Positions 17,231-28,998 of a stretch of DNA of 64,000 nt are shown here, piece by piece. How positions within the stretch are numbered: the first letter of the stretch is position 1; every line of letters starts with the position of its first letter. The notes under the pieces were generated by a model, which saw only the letters and a list, made by a program, of their open reading frames with translations, was not told the DNA's origin and made no database searches. A program made the translations under genes and the position numbers. The stretch comes from Larsenimonas suaedae (GTDB taxonomy: Bacteria > Pseudomonadota > Gammaproteobacteria > Pseudomonadales > Halomonadaceae). The stretch spans positions 992,001-1,056,000 of the forward strand of contig NZ_JAMLJI010000001.1 of the NCBI RefSeq assembly GCF_023712105.1, written 5' to 3'.

Positions 17231-17836
17231 ATGCGACCGGCAACTCTGGGGCTTTTGATCATTCTGACCGCCCTGGCGCAGAACGCCGGGGCCACGGTGA
17301 CATTCACCTACTGGAACAACGTCGATCACCACGCAGTGACAACCACAGAGAGCGCCTTGATCGCTCGCGCCCGGGCACTGCCAGTCATCGAGCGACTGAC
17401 TCTGATCAATCGCGTCGTCAATAATGCCGCCAATCAGACACCGACTCGCCCCAACGAATGGCGCGGATTTGCAAGCCTGATCCGCCATGGGGAAGGCGAC
17501 TGCGAAGATTTCGCGTTGGCCAAGTACCAGCTTTTGAGAAAGACCGGAATTGCCGATGAACGGCTGCGCCTTTACGCCATGAAGGATCAGTTCAGCCCTG
17601 CCCTGCATATGGTGCTTGGGTACCAAGACAGGAACCAAACGCTGATTCTGGATAATCTAACGCTGCGGGTATTGAGCCTAAAGCAGCGCGATGACCTCAC
17701 ACCGCTTTATAGCTTCAATCAACAAAGCGCCGAACGCTGGAATCAGCATGCGTCAACGCCGATCCCCTTGACCAGCCGATTGACGCTTGACGGTCAGCCG
17801 CTCAGTGAGCGCGCCGCCCGACTGATGGATTATTGA
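17231..17836 (+). CDS. LapG-like transglutaminase-type cysteine protease (BTLCP family)
   Basis: 201 residues from the ATG at 17231, preceded by GGAGA seven bases upstream; an earlier in-frame start at 17201 lacks such a site. A signal peptide (PATLGLLIILTALAQNAGA) places it in the periplasm. The catalytic Cys is C91 in GEGDCEDFALAKYQLL, with the His in the later ALHMVLGY segment and the Asp in LILDNLTLRVL, the order expected of the family. LapG enzymes clip large adhesins such as LapA under control of the inner-membrane receptor LapD. Neither lapD nor a large adhesin is in this window, so the partner genes, if any, are elsewhere. Confidence 0.8.
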   Translation: MRPATLGLLIILTALAQNAGATVTFTYWNNVDHHAVTTTESALIARARALPVIERLTLINRVVNNAANQTPTRPNEWRGFASLIRHGEGDCEDFALAKYQLLRKTGIADERLRLYAMKDQFSPALHMVLGYQDRNQTLILDNLTLRVLSLKQRDDLTPLYSFNQQSAERWNQHASTPIPLTSRLTLDGQPLSERAARLMDY

Positions 17837-17850
17837 TCCAGGCGCGTTCC

Positions 17851-18450
17851 TCAGGCGGCAAGTGCATCGGTAAGGTAATCACGCAGGCCCGCATTCTTGA
17901 ACTGATGCTTCAAATACCACAATTGAAGCGGTGATATCGTACGGGGGCGCATCATGTAAAGCACCTCGGCCATGGTGGGCACGAATGGCTTGAGCAGCAG
18001 GGCCATCCCCGCCTCCTCAGGCGTTCGGTTGCTTTTGAGGGCGTTGCAGTCACGGCAGGCCGCCACGGCGTTCAACATGGAAAGCTCACCGCCGCGTGAA
18101 CGCGGCAACACGTGATCGATCGTGAGCGCCTGGCGGCTCAACTCACAGCCACAGTAGGCGCAGCGAAGTCCTTCACGGTGCTTGCAGAGCACTCGGTTGA
18201 ATCCGGTATGCTCGAAGGCCAGAAAGGCCCCTGAGGGCGGGGACACACCGATGACCTCAGGTATGTCGACGAATGACCGGCGCCCGGTCAGTGAGTTGGT
18301 ACCACCATGCAAGCGGTAACGGGCATCGCCATCGGTCCAGACCACGGCCCCCTCTTCCCGACGCGTCATCAGCATCGTCGCCTCTTCAAGGGTGAGCCAA
18401 TCGATCGGAATGCCCGATGCATGCAAGCGAAGAATCATGGGACGACGCAT
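17851..18450 (-). CDS. HNH endonuclease family protein
   Basis: 199 residues from the ATG at 18450, with GGAGGG six bases upstream; a GTG two codons earlier overlaps that site and is unlikely. The HNH fold is clear: a zinc pair CAYCG near 97-101, the catalytic ALTIDHVLPRSRGG near 107-120, NAVAACRDCNALKSNRTP near 127-144. Single-domain chromosomal HNH proteins of this type are widespread in gammaproteobacteria; their role in DNA repair or defence is not established. It converges on the LapG-like gene with 14 bases between stops. Confidence 0.82.
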   Translation of the reverse strand: MRRPMILRLHASGIPIDWLTLEEATMLMTRREEGAVVWTDGDARYRLHGGTNSLTGRRSFVDIPEVIGVSPPSGAFLAFEHTGFNRVLCKHREGLRCAYCGCELSRQALTIDHVLPRSRGGELSMLNAVAACRDCNALKSNRTPEEAGMALLLKPFVPTMAEVLYMMRPRTISPLQLWYLKHQFKNAGLRDYLTDALAA

Positions 18451-18554
18451 AACCACCCTCCTTCATGACAACTACGGCTTGTATCTTTTTATCACGTTAC
18501 GGTGACACGCGCATGACGCAGGGATCAAAAGATGCGCACAGCATCGGTGGCGTC

Positions 18555-19271
18555 TTAGTGCTTGAGCGTCTCCAGATAGCGCGTACCGCCAAGCTGTCGC
18601 ATCTGCCCCTGAATCCACACTGCGCGTCGTGATACCCGCGCTGACGGGGCAACCGGGCTCCACGCATCCGGCGCAGGCAGCACAGCCGCCAGCCGAGCTG
18701 CCTGGGACGGGGTCAACCGGCTGGATGATCGGTTGAAGTAGTGTTGGGAGGCGGCTTCAAGTCCAAACACACCCGCGTCCCACTCGGCGATATTGAGATA
18801 CACCTCGAGAATGCGCTGCTTTGGCCACAAAAGCTCGATCAAGCCGGTAAACCAGACCTCGAGCCCTTTTCGCAACCAGCTGCGCCCGGTCCAGAGAAAG
18901 AGGTTTCGGGCGGTTTGTTGGCTGATGGTGCTGGCACCACGCAACGACCCACCATCGACCCAGCGATCAATAGAGGCGCGTATTTGCTTGAAATCGATTC
19001 CGTAATGGAAGGGAAAACGCTGATCTTCCGAAGCAATGACCGCAAGCTTGGCCTGATCTGAAAGCGCGTCATAAGCACGCCACTGATAGTTCAGCGTGAA
19101 CGGGCGGCTCTCAAGGCTTGCTGAAATCTGACGCTCGAGCATGACCATCGATCGAGGTGGCGGCACGACACGAAAGATCAGCACAAGAGCGATCGAAAGC
19201 ACCACGAACGTCAGCAGCGCTCGAATCAACCAGCGTTTAAGAAGGGTAGCGACCGTTTTTATGCCTGACAT
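18555..19271 (-). CDS. mtgA: Monofunctional biosynthetic peptidoglycan transglycosylase
   Basis: 238 residues, normal for MtgA. One N-terminal membrane helix (about 14-34) anchors a GT51 glycosyltransferase domain that polymerises lipid II into glycan strands. Conserved motifs are ASEDQRFPFHYGID with catalytic E82, RGASTISQQTARNLFLW near 110-126, and LNIAEWDAGVFGLEAASQHYF near 157-178. It is transcribed alone on the minus strand. Confidence 0.95.
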   Translation of the reverse strand: MSGIKTVATLLKRWLIRALLTFVVLSIALVLIFRVVPPPRSMVMLERQISASLESRPFTLNYQWRAYDALSDQAKLAVIASEDQRFPFHYGIDFKQIRASIDRWVDGGSLRGASTISQQTARNLFLWTGRSWLRKGLEVWFTGLIELLWPKQRILEVYLNIAEWDAGVFGLEAASQHYFNRSSSRLTPSQAARLAAVLPAPDAWSPVAPSARVSRRAVWIQGQMRQLGGTRYLETLKH

Positions 19272-19313
19272 GGGGTCTCGTTATCGCGGTGTACGGTCAG
19301 ACAGTATACCGAA

Positions 19314-19347
19314 CCGGCCCGTGTCTTCGTACTGCGACACGGGCCGG
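19314..19347. terminator. 12-bp hairpin between fghA and mtgA
   Basis: CCGGCCCGTGTC (19314-19325) pairs perfectly with GACACGGGCCGG (19336-19347) around a 10-base loop, 11 bases past the fghA stop. The stem is very stable, but no T-run follows on the minus strand, so it may terminate with help from Rho or protect the 3' end of the mRNA. Confidence 0.5.
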
Positions 19348-19357
19348 CCGTTCGATC

Positions 19358-20206
19358 TCAGGCGCCGCTCAGGTGACGGGCGTGATAATCGAGGTGCTCA
19401 TCGATGAAACTGGCGATGAAAAAGTAGCTGTGATCATAGCCCGGGCGCATGTTGAGCGTGAGCGGATGATCAAGCTCCTGACAGACGGCTTCGAGCCGGT
19501 CCGGCTTCAACTGCTCATCGAGGAAGTTATCGGCCTCGCCCTGCTCGACCAGAAGTGGCTGGCGTGCGGTGTTCTTTCGAACCAGTTCACACGCATCGTA
19601 TTCACTCCAGCTGGCGCGGTCCTCACCCAGATACGTCTGGAAGGCGTCAACGCCCCACTGGCACTCGGTCGGATTCACGATCGGTGAGAACGCAGAGACA
19701 GAGGCATACTTGCCCGGGTTCTTGAGCGCGCATACAAGCGCACCATGACCGCCCATTGAATGGCCGCTGATGGACTGAGCCTGCGCCACATTAAAATGTT
19801 CACGGATTACAGAGGGAAGCTCCCGCGTCACATAGTCGTACATGCGGTAGTGCTCGGACCACGGGTCCTGGGTTGCATCCACATAGAACCCTGCGCCGGA
19901 GCCAAGGTCGTAGCGGTCGTCTTCGCCGGGCACGCCTGCATCTCTCGGGCTGGTATCCGGGCAGACAATGATCAAGCCAAGTTCTGCGGCCTTGCGCTGG
20001 GCACCGGCCTTCTGCACGAAATTCTGATCCGTACAGGTCAGCCCCGAAAGCCACCAGAGAACCGGCATCGCGGTGTCTTCGTTGCCAGGCGGCAGGAATA
20101 TGGAAAAGGTCATGTCGCCATCGACACTCTCGGAGCGATGCCGATAACGCAGTTGTCGTCCACCGAAGCAGCGGTGTTCGTCCAGGCACTCGAGCTGAGT
20201 GGTCAT
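19358..20206 (-). CDS. fghA: S-formylglutathione hydrolase
   Basis: 282 residues, the normal length. An alpha/beta hydrolase of the esterase D type that splits S-formylglutathione into formate and glutathione, the last step of glutathione-dependent formaldehyde removal. Visible are LSGLTCTDQNF near 53-63, PDTSPRDAGVPGEDD near 83-97, the nucleophile S150 in SGHSMGGHGAL, and the C-terminal Asp/His region ending in RPGYDHSYFFIASFIDEHL. It lies 63 bases downstream of frmA in the same direction and completes the pathway with it. Confidence 0.96.
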   Translation of the reverse strand: MTTQLECLDEHRCFGGRQLRYRHRSESVDGDMTFSIFLPPGNEDTAMPVLWWLSGLTCTDQNFVQKAGAQRKAAELGLIIVCPDTSPRDAGVPGEDDRYDLGSGAGFYVDATQDPWSEHYRMYDYVTRELPSVIREHFNVAQAQSISGHSMGGHGALVCALKNPGKYASVSAFSPIVNPTECQWGVDAFQTYLGEDRASWSEYDACELVRKNTARQPLLVEQGEADNFLDEQLKPDRLEAVCQELDHPLTLNMRPGYDHSYFFIASFIDEHLDYHARHLSGA

Positions 20207-20224
20207 GGTAGCCTCCTATGCGAC

Positions 20225-20246
20225 AACGGGGCCGAAAGGCCCCGTT
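20225..20246. other. Intercistronic GNRA hairpin between frmA and fghA
   Basis: AACGGGGCC (20225-20233) pairs with GGCCCCGTT (20238-20246) with a GAAA loop on the plus strand. Transcription of frmA-fghA crosses it on the minus strand, where no T-run follows. It probably stabilises the upstream message or tunes the ratio of the two proteins. A plus-strand terminator is less likely because no plus-strand gene precedes it. Confidence 0.45.
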
Positions 20247-20269
20247 TTGAAAATGCTCGACGAACCTTA

Positions 20270-21454
<1,185 letters not shown>

Positions 21455-21456
21455 TC

Positions 21457-21479
21457 AGTGTAGGCAAAGATGCCTCACT
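21457..21479. promoter_or_regulatory. Candidate LysR-type operator between frmA and its divergent regulator
   Basis: AGTGTAGGCA (21457-21466) and TGCCTCACT (21471-21479) are inverted copies apart from one inserted base, separated by AAGA. The palindrome lies 78 bases upstream of frmA and 68 bases upstream of the LysR start, where a LysR regulator would usually bind to activate the divergent operon and repress itself. Binding is inferred. Confidence 0.5.
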
Positions 21480-21546
21480 AAAGAAGACGTTGACTGTCAT
21501 AATAGTATTGCCGCTCAACAACAATACGCAGGACTTTTCTGTAGCT

Positions 21547-22449
21547 ATGCAACACTGGGATCGAATCGAGGCGTTCGTCATCGTGGTTCGCGAAGGGAGC
21601 TTTTCCCGTGCGGCCAGCGAGCTGGGTGTGTCCGTGTCACACGTCAGCCGCTCCATTTCACGGCTGGAGCAGTCACTGGATGTGCCACTTTTGTACCGCA
21701 CGACTCGAACACTGTCACTGACGGATGCCGGTCGCATCTACTTCGAGCACTGTCACGCCCTGTTCGACGGGTTTAAAAGTGCGACCCAAGCGGTGCAGTC
21801 GCTCGGCTCGGCCCCCCAGGGCACATTGAGAGTCAGTGCAGCAACAACCTACGGGGAACGATTCATAGCACCGCTGATCAACGAATTCAAACATGCCCAC
21901 CCACAGCTTACGGTGGAACTTCATCTCTCGAACCGCCGAGTGCATTTGATCGAAGAGAATTTCGACATCGCCATTCGTCTTGGAGCACTTGAAGACTCAA
22001 GCCTTGTGGCGCGCCAGCTTGCTCGGCGCAACGAATTCGTGGTTGCACACCCAGGCTACATCGCCCGTTACGGATACCCAACAACACCGGGTGATCTTCG
22101 CCATCATAATTGCCTTATCGGCTCGACCCGAAAATGGGTGTTTTTCGAGCAGGGTAAACGCCGGGACGTAACCATTGATGGCGACTACCGGGTCAACTCG
22201 GGGGCTGCCCTTCTGGACGCTGTACTTGAGGGGTTCGGAATTGCGCAACTGCCGGACTATTACGTCGCGCCGTACCTGAAGACCGGAGAACTCAGAGCAG
22301 TACTGGATGAATTTCGTCATCCGCACACTGGCGTTTGGGCTGTCTTTCAGGGGCGTCAGCCCCTGTCACCCAAGGTCCGTCTGTTTCTGGATCATGCACT
22401 CGAGCGCCTGCCGGAGCTAAGCGGGGACATCACGGATTATGAAACGTAA
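21547..22449 (+). CDS. LysR-family regulator divergent from frmA-fghA
   Basis: 300 residues from the ATG at 21547; a start 57 bases earlier would add an extension without counterpart in the family. The N-terminal winged helix-turn-helix (about 2-60) includes FSRAASELGVSVSHVSRSIS and the typical RTTRTLSLTDAG, and the effector domain (about 90-295) begins GTLRVSAATTYGERFI. The divergent arrangement implies control of frmA-fghA, probably in response to formaldehyde or its glutathione adduct. Its 3' end overlaps the convergent Crp/Fnr gene by 13 bases. Confidence 0.92.
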   Translation: MQHWDRIEAFVIVVREGSFSRAASELGVSVSHVSRSISRLEQSLDVPLLYRTTRTLSLTDAGRIYFEHCHALFDGFKSATQAVQSLGSAPQGTLRVSAATTYGERFIAPLINEFKHAHPQLTVELHLSNRRVHLIEENFDIAIRLGALEDSSLVARQLARRNEFVVAHPGYIARYGYPTTPGDLRHHNCLIGSTRKWVFFEQGKRRDVTIDGDYRVNSGAALLDAVLEGFGIAQLPDYYVAPYLKTGELRAVLDEFRHPHTGVWAVFQGRQPLSPKVRLFLDHALERLPELSGDITDYET

Positions 22450-23174
22450 CTCAGGTAATCCTGTTCCTGCAGATACGCCTTTGAAAACCCGATAACCGAT
22501 TCAAGCCGCTCGATATCCAAAAGCGTAACGTGATTACGTTCCCGACAGATCATGTTTTCTTCGCGAAGCTCACTGAACGTGCGGCTAACGTGCACGGCAC
22601 TAAGCCCGAGCGCATCGGCAATGATCTGCTGCGAGAGCGGCAGCTCAAAACTATTGCCAAGCTCAGGATTCGTTCGCTTCAAGCGCATATAAAGCTCATA
22701 CACCAGATGCGCGGTTTTCTCGAACGCATTACGCCGCCCAAGATTGACCAGACGTTCAGTCAGAAGCGTCTGCTGGCGCGCCGAGATCGAAAAGAAAATG
22801 GTCGTAAGCTTGGTCGAATCGCGAAAGATATCGATCAGGTGGTTATGGGGAAACCGGCAAATGACACTGTCTGTCAGCAGTTTGATGCCGCTCATTCGCT
22901 CCTTGAAGGCGAATTCACGCAGGCCTACGATGTCGCCCGGTAAAAAAACGTCCAGCACTTGGCGTGTGCCATCATCGATGTTGCGGTATGAATACGCCCA
23001 GCCGGATTTAATCGTGCATATTTCACCCGCCTTATCGCCCTCTTCCCAAAGCGTTTGCCCTGAAGTCCCGGAAATGGGCTCCTTCTCGAGCGCTTGCAGA
23101 AGCTTGGTATCGCTCTCGCTCAGTGGGCCGTAGTGCTTAAAATGACGGACTATACAGCTTTCATTTCCGCTCAT
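22437..23174 (-). CDS. Crp/Fnr-family transcriptional regulator
   Basis: 245 residues from the ATG at 23174, with AGGAAAGG just upstream; an in-frame TTG six codons earlier overlaps the ribosome site. The N-terminal cyclic-nucleotide-binding-like barrel (about 20-135) includes LFLPGDIVGL-type residues, and the C-terminal winged helix contains LSQQIIADALGLSAVHVSRTF. The N-terminal cysteine cluster needed for an FNR iron-sulfur centre is missing, and the cAMP pocket is not obvious, so the signal is unknown. It is monocistronic, converging on the LysR gene. Confidence 0.9.
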   Translation of the reverse strand: MSGNESCIVRHFKHYGPLSESDTKLLQALEKEPISGTSGQTLWEEGDKAGEICTIKSGWAYSYRNIDDGTRQVLDVFLPGDIVGLREFAFKERMSGIKLLTDSVICRFPHNHLIDIFRDSTKLTTIFFSISARQQTLLTERLVNLGRRNAFEKTAHLVYELYMRLKRTNPELGNSFELPLSQQIIADALGLSAVHVSRTFSELREENMICRERNHVTLLDIERLESVIGFSKAYLQEQDYLSYVS

Positions 23175-23424
23175 TTCACCTTTCCTCGCCAAGATGATCT
23201 TATGATTTAAAACTAGTGGTCTGCACAGATCCTTGAAAACGTCAAAAAAGCGCCTTACACCTGGCTAAGTGACTGATCTGTCCACTCTCTATTGTCAACG
23301 CTGCCCTCCTTGTCCACAGATAACATGGGTTATGTGATTTAAAAAAACGTGTATTAAGCGTTACACATAGCCCAACGATGTTCGACGTCCATTTACCGAA
23401 ACCTCGATAAATAATTTATAGCCA

Positions 23425-23452
23425 ATAAAAAAGCGCCTTGAAAAGGCGCTTT
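23425..23452 (-). terminator. Rho-independent terminator of rpoD
   Basis: AAAGCGCCTT (23430-23439) pairs with AAGGCGCTTT (23443-23452), 21 bases after the rpoD stop; on the minus strand it is followed by a run of six T. The remainder of 23175-23424 carries the upstream region of the Crp/Fnr gene, and I see no gene in it. Confidence 0.9.
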
Positions 23453-23473
23453 CTAATCGAGCGAGTCGCGTCG

Positions 23474-25342
<1,869 letters not shown>

Positions 25343-25411
25343 AGAAACCTATCTCGACGAAGAAGAATGTGATGTACCTGAACCCGTAGGGTATTCGATA
25401 GCGAATCGTCC

Positions 25412-25417
25412 ATTATA
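25412..25417 (-). promoter_or_regulatory. Putative -10 element of an rpoD promoter
   Basis: On the minus strand the sequence GCTATAATGG holds a perfect TATAAT, about 70 bases upstream of the rpoD start. The -35 region at the expected distance is weak (TGGCGA-like), so this would be a moderate internal promoter allowing rpoD expression apart from dnaG. Confidence 0.45.
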
Positions 25418-25532
25418 GCTGAGACGGTCGTCATCGCCAGTGCTGCATTGACTCGGCTTTCAGGTATGCTATTTTGGTTCGTTTAGCCGTTTCGGCTTAG
25501 TACCCCATTACATGAGGGTGTTTGAGCGGGTT

Positions 25533-27374
25533 TCAACCCTGCCCTGATGACAGTTCCTGTGCCAGTTGCCACATCCGTACGGCGTCGTCCCTGTTGAGTC
25601 GTTCTCCACGCTGTTCCTTCTCGCGTAAAGCGTCGTATTCCTGCTGCGGCGACAACTGCGTTTGCTGTCGCTTGAAATGCTCCACCAGATTCTTGAGCTC
25701 CTGCGCGCGATACTGCGCCGGCAATAAAAGATCCTGACGCTTGACCAGTCGCTGAAGGTGCGCACCCTGCTCGGTGCCGTGAAAGTGCATCAAGATGACC
25801 TGCGCACTGCGGTACTGCCCTGCACGAATCAATTCGACCACTTTGGCCAGCAATGTTCCCGAATCGGTATCAGGGCACCACTGCGTCCCCTCCGGCACGC
25901 TCTCGATGCTTTCCGGCGAATGAAGCAGCAGCAAAAGCGCACGCTCGCTCGCGTTCAACGTCTGGTCGCCAAACCGCGTCCGTGCTGGCTGAGCGCGCGA
26001 TGACGGCTCGGCGTCATAAGAACGCTCAAAGTGACTATCGGCCGGGGCCGAATCGGCTTTCTCACCTAAAAGTGTGTTTATGCGCCCCCGCTCGACGCCA
26101 CTTCGCTCGGAAAGCGCATCGATCATCACCGTTTTCAAAACACCTTCCGGCAACAGTCGAATGAAGCCCAACGCTCGGCTCACGAAACGCTCACGCCCTT
26201 CTACCTGCTTTAGATCGACGTCATTGCTTGACTGCTCGAACAGAAACTCGGAAAGCGAGCTGGCACATAGAACACGTTCATTGAACGCGTCAGCGCCTTC
26301 ACGACGCACAAGACTGTCCGGATCATCCCCTTCCGGCAGAAACAGGAATCGGGCCTGACGCCCATCGATCATCTGAGGCAGCACAGTCGAAAGCGCCTTG
26401 ACCGCCGCCTGACGCCCGGCGCTGTCGCCGTCGAAACAGAACACCACCTCGCTTACGAGTCGAAACAGCCGCGTCAGATGCGTCTCCGTGGTGGCCGTAC
26501 CGAGTGTGGCTACCGCAGTGTCGATCCCGAACTGGGCCAGCGCCACCACGTCCATGTACCCCTCGACGATCAGTAGCCGCTCGGCTCTTGGCGCGGCCTG
26601 ACGTGATTCGTACAGACCATAGAGCTCGCGCCCCTTGTGAAAGACCGGTGTTTCCGGCGAATTCAGATACTTGGGCTTGGAGTCGTCGAGTACGCGTCCG
26701 CCAAATCCGAGCACCCGGCCTTTCCAGTCCCGAATCGGAAACATGACGCGATTGCGAAATCGGTCATAGGTTCGATTGGAGCCTTCCTTTTCGATCAAGA
26801 GCCCGAACTCGACCTGCTCCTGCTCGCTAACCTGACGCTGATTGAGCGCATGCTTGAGGCTGTCCCAGCTGTCAGGCGCAAACCCGATGCTAAAGCGCTT
26901 GGCAAGCTCTGAGGACACCCCACGCGAGCGCAGATACTGGCGCGCCTGCTCAGCATCATGCTGACCGAGCTGATGGCGATAGAACCGAGCCGCCGTCTCG
27001 AGCACGTGCTCACTCGCTTCCTGTTGACGTTTACGCTCACGGGCACGCGCCTGGGCCTTGGGGTCGTCGTCGGTATCCCGCGGCACCTCCATCGCATAGC
27101 GAGAGGCCAGCTGCTCGACCGCCTCCGGAAAACGAAGACCATCGTATTCCATCAAAAACCGGAGTGCGTTGCCGTTCGCGCCACAGCCAAAGCAGTGATA
27201 GAACTGCTTGTCGGGGCTGACGGTAAAGGAGGGAGATTTTTCATCATGAAACGGACACAACCCCTGAAAGTTGCGCCCTGCTTTCTTGAGCGTGACTCGC
27301 TCACCGATCAACTCCGCAATATCCGCACGCGCCAGCAAGTCGTCGATGAAACGCTGGGGAATCTGTCCTGCCAT
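25533..27374 (-). CDS. dnaG: DNA primase
   Basis: 613 residues. It makes RNA primers at the replication fork and binds DnaB (encoded here at 59525-60910) through its C-terminus. The N-terminal zinc ribbon has C40, H43, C61 and C64 (CPFHDEKSPSF and CFGCG). The catalytic TOPRIM core shows LLIVEGYMDV and FDGDSAGRQAA, with the RNA polymerase domain motif RVMFPIRDWKGRVLGFGGR before it. A helical DnaB-binding domain fills the last 150 residues. It lies between rpsU and rpoD as in most gammaproteobacteria. Confidence 0.97.
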   Translation of the reverse strand: MAGQIPQRFIDDLLARADIAELIGERVTLKKAGRNFQGLCPFHDEKSPSFTVSPDKQFYHCFGCGANGNALRFLMEYDGLRFPEAVEQLASRYAMEVPRDTDDDPKAQARARERKRQQEASEHVLETAARFYRHQLGQHDAEQARQYLRSRGVSSELAKRFSIGFAPDSWDSLKHALNQRQVSEQEQVEFGLLIEKEGSNRTYDRFRNRVMFPIRDWKGRVLGFGGRVLDDSKPKYLNSPETPVFHKGRELYGLYESRQAAPRAERLLIVEGYMDVVALAQFGIDTAVATLGTATTETHLTRLFRLVSEVVFCFDGDSAGRQAAVKALSTVLPQMIDGRQARFLFLPEGDDPDSLVRREGADAFNERVLCASSLSEFLFEQSSNDVDLKQVEGRERFVSRALGFIRLLPEGVLKTVMIDALSERSGVERGRINTLLGEKADSAPADSHFERSYDAEPSSRAQPARTRFGDQTLNASERALLLLLHSPESIESVPEGTQWCPDTDSGTLLAKVVELIRAGQYRSAQVILMHFHGTEQGAHLQRLVKRQDLLLPAQYRAQELKNLVEHFKRQQTQLSPQQEYDALREKEQRGERLNRDDAVRMWQLAQELSSGQG

Positions 27375-27444
27375 GAGGTTAAGACCGCCGCCTGGAGTAC
27401 GAAAAGTAAGCGAATGACATCGAAGGAGAGAGAATCATCGGCAC

Positions 27445-27475
27445 AAAAAGCAAGCGGCCGCCATAGGCAGCCGCT
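27445..27475 (-). terminator. Terminator/attenuator between rpsU and dnaG
   Basis: Read on the minus strand, AGCGGC and GCCGCT (plus coordinates 27470-27475 and 27453-27458) form a stem whose 3' side is soon followed by TTTTT. It lies 50 bases after rpsU and 70 before dnaG. A terminator here, as in the E. coli operon, would let much more S21 than primase be made from the shared transcript. Confidence 0.7.
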
Positions 27476-27525
27476 CCTTATCCTTCTTAAGCGTACCAGG
27501 ACATCCCATTACGCTTAGGTACGGA

Positions 27526-27741
27526 TCAATACAGCCGTTCGAAACGCTTACGCTCGCGCTGAACCTTCTTGGCGTGACGCTTGACTGCCGCAGCCGCCTT
27601 GCGCTTACGCTCGGCAGTGGGCTTTTCATAGTGTTCACGACGACGAACTTCGGAAAGAACACCCGCTTTTTCGCAAGAACGCTTGAAGCGACGAAGTGCA
27701 ACGTCAAACGGCTCGTTATCACGTACTTTTACAGAAGGCAT
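27526..27741 (-). CDS. rpsU: 30S ribosomal protein S21
   Basis: 71 residues from the ATG at 27741, the standard length. The N-terminus [20 protein letters not shown] and the lysine/arginine-rich C-terminus [14 protein letters not shown] are characteristic. S21 binds the small subunit near the anti-Shine-Dalgarno region and is needed for initiation. First gene of the macromolecular synthesis operon; divergent from tsaD. Confidence 0.97.
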   Translation of the reverse strand: MPSVKVRDNEPFDVALRRFKRSCEKAGVLSEVRRREHYEKPTAERKRKAAAAVKRHAKKVQRERKRFERLY

Positions 27742-27952
27742 TAAGCGATCACCACCTTGTTGAGTAGATCGGTTATGAACGTGCTCAATGCCCCGAACCT
27801 GTTCCACACGAAGGCAGAAGGCACGGACAAATTAAGCACAGCTTACTTGAGGGTGCGGATTATACTCATCGGACATGCGAAGTGCAATGTGCCTGACAGC
27901 CCATGAACAACCGATTACACTAGGCGGCCTTATTCGTTAATCAGGGTGTTCC

Positions 27953-28993
27953 ATGCGTGTATTGGGCATCGAAACGTCGTGCGATGAAACCGGCGTTGCG
28001 CTCTATGATACCGACCGCGGGCTTCTCTCCGATGCCCTGTACAGCCAGGTTGCCATGCACGCCGATTTCGGCGGCGTGGTGCCTGAACTCGCATCGCGCG
28101 ATCACGTCCGAAAGCTGCTGCCGCTGATCGATACCGTTTTATGCGAGGCCGGCCTCACTCGATCTGAACTCGACGGCATCGCCTATACCGCAGGCCCCGG
28201 CCTGGTGGGGGCGCTCATGGTCGGCGCCTCGACCGCCCACGGCATGGCTCGGGCACTTGGCATACCGGTACTCGGCGTCCATCACATGGAAGGCCACCTG
28301 CTTGCCCCGATGCTTGAAGAGACCCCGCCCGAGTTTCCGTTCGTGGCGCTTCTGGTCTCAGGCGGCCATACCCAGCTGATCAAGGTCGAGGGCATTGGCC
28401 AATACACCCTCTTGGGCGAATCGGTCGACGACGCTGCCGGCGAGGCCTTTGACAAGGTCGCCAAGATGCTGTCACTGCCCTACCCGGGCGGCCCATCAGT
28501 GTCAAAGCTTGCCGAATCCGGCACCGAAGGCCGCTTTCGCTTTCCAAGACCAATGACTGACCGGCCCGGGCTCGATTTCAGCTTTTCAGGGCTCAAGACC
28601 CACACCCTGACCACCCTGAAGACGCTTGAGTCCAACGGCACGCTCGATGAGCAGGCCAGGGCCGATGTCGCCTGGGCGTTCGAGGACGCCGTGGTCGACA
28701 CGCTTGCGATCAAGTGTCGGCGTGCATTGAAGGAAACAGGCTACACACGCCTGGTGGTTGCCGGCGGCGTCAGCGCCAATCGACGCCTTCGCCGCTACTT
28801 GAGCGACGTCATGACCAAACAGAGCGCGCACGTATTCTATCCGGATCTGCGATTTTGCACCGACAACGGCGCCATGATTGCACTGGCCGGTGCGCTTCGC
28901 ATGAAGGCGGGTGAGCACGACCACGCCACCATGTTCACCACGCCGCGCTGGCCGCTGGCCGAGCTTCACCCTCCCGGCTTTCAAAAGGCCTGA
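27953..28993 (+). CDS. tsaD: tRNA N6-adenosine threonylcarbamoyltransferase
   Basis: 346 residues. With TsaB, TsaE and TsaC it makes t6A37 in tRNAs reading ANN codons. The N-terminal [18 protein letters not shown] and the metal-binding HHMEGH near 110-115 are visible, along with [10 protein letters not shown] and [14 protein letters not shown] of the ASKHA fold. Divergent from rpsU, as is usual in gammaproteobacteria, and followed five bases later by folB. Confidence 0.97.
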   Translation: MRVLGIETSCDETGVALYDTDRGLLSDALYSQVAMHADFGGVVPELASRDHVRKLLPLIDTVLCEAGLTRSELDGIAYTAGPGLVGALMVGASTAHGMARALGIPVLGVHHMEGHLLAPMLEETPPEFPFVALLVSGGHTQLIKVEGIGQYTLLGESVDDAAGEAFDKVAKMLSLPYPGGPSVSKLAESGTEGRFRFPRPMTDRPGLDFSFSGLKTHTLTTLKTLESNGTLDEQARADVAWAFEDAVVDTLAIKCRRALKETGYTRLVVAGGVSANRRLRRYLSDVMTKQSAHVFYPDLRFCTDNGAMIALAGALRMKAGEHDHATMFTTPRWPLAELHPPGFQKA

Positions 28994-28998
28994 CCGCC

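Noticed and set aside
13312-17836. A LapD-LapG system made of the GGDEF/EAL protein and the LapG-like protease
   Set aside because: LapD has both catalytic sites degenerate and a different periplasmic domain. Here the EAL site is intact, and two unrelated genes lie between.
22437-23174. The Crp/Fnr regulator as an oxygen-sensing FNR/ANR
   Set aside because: The N-terminal cysteine cluster for the iron-sulfur centre is missing.
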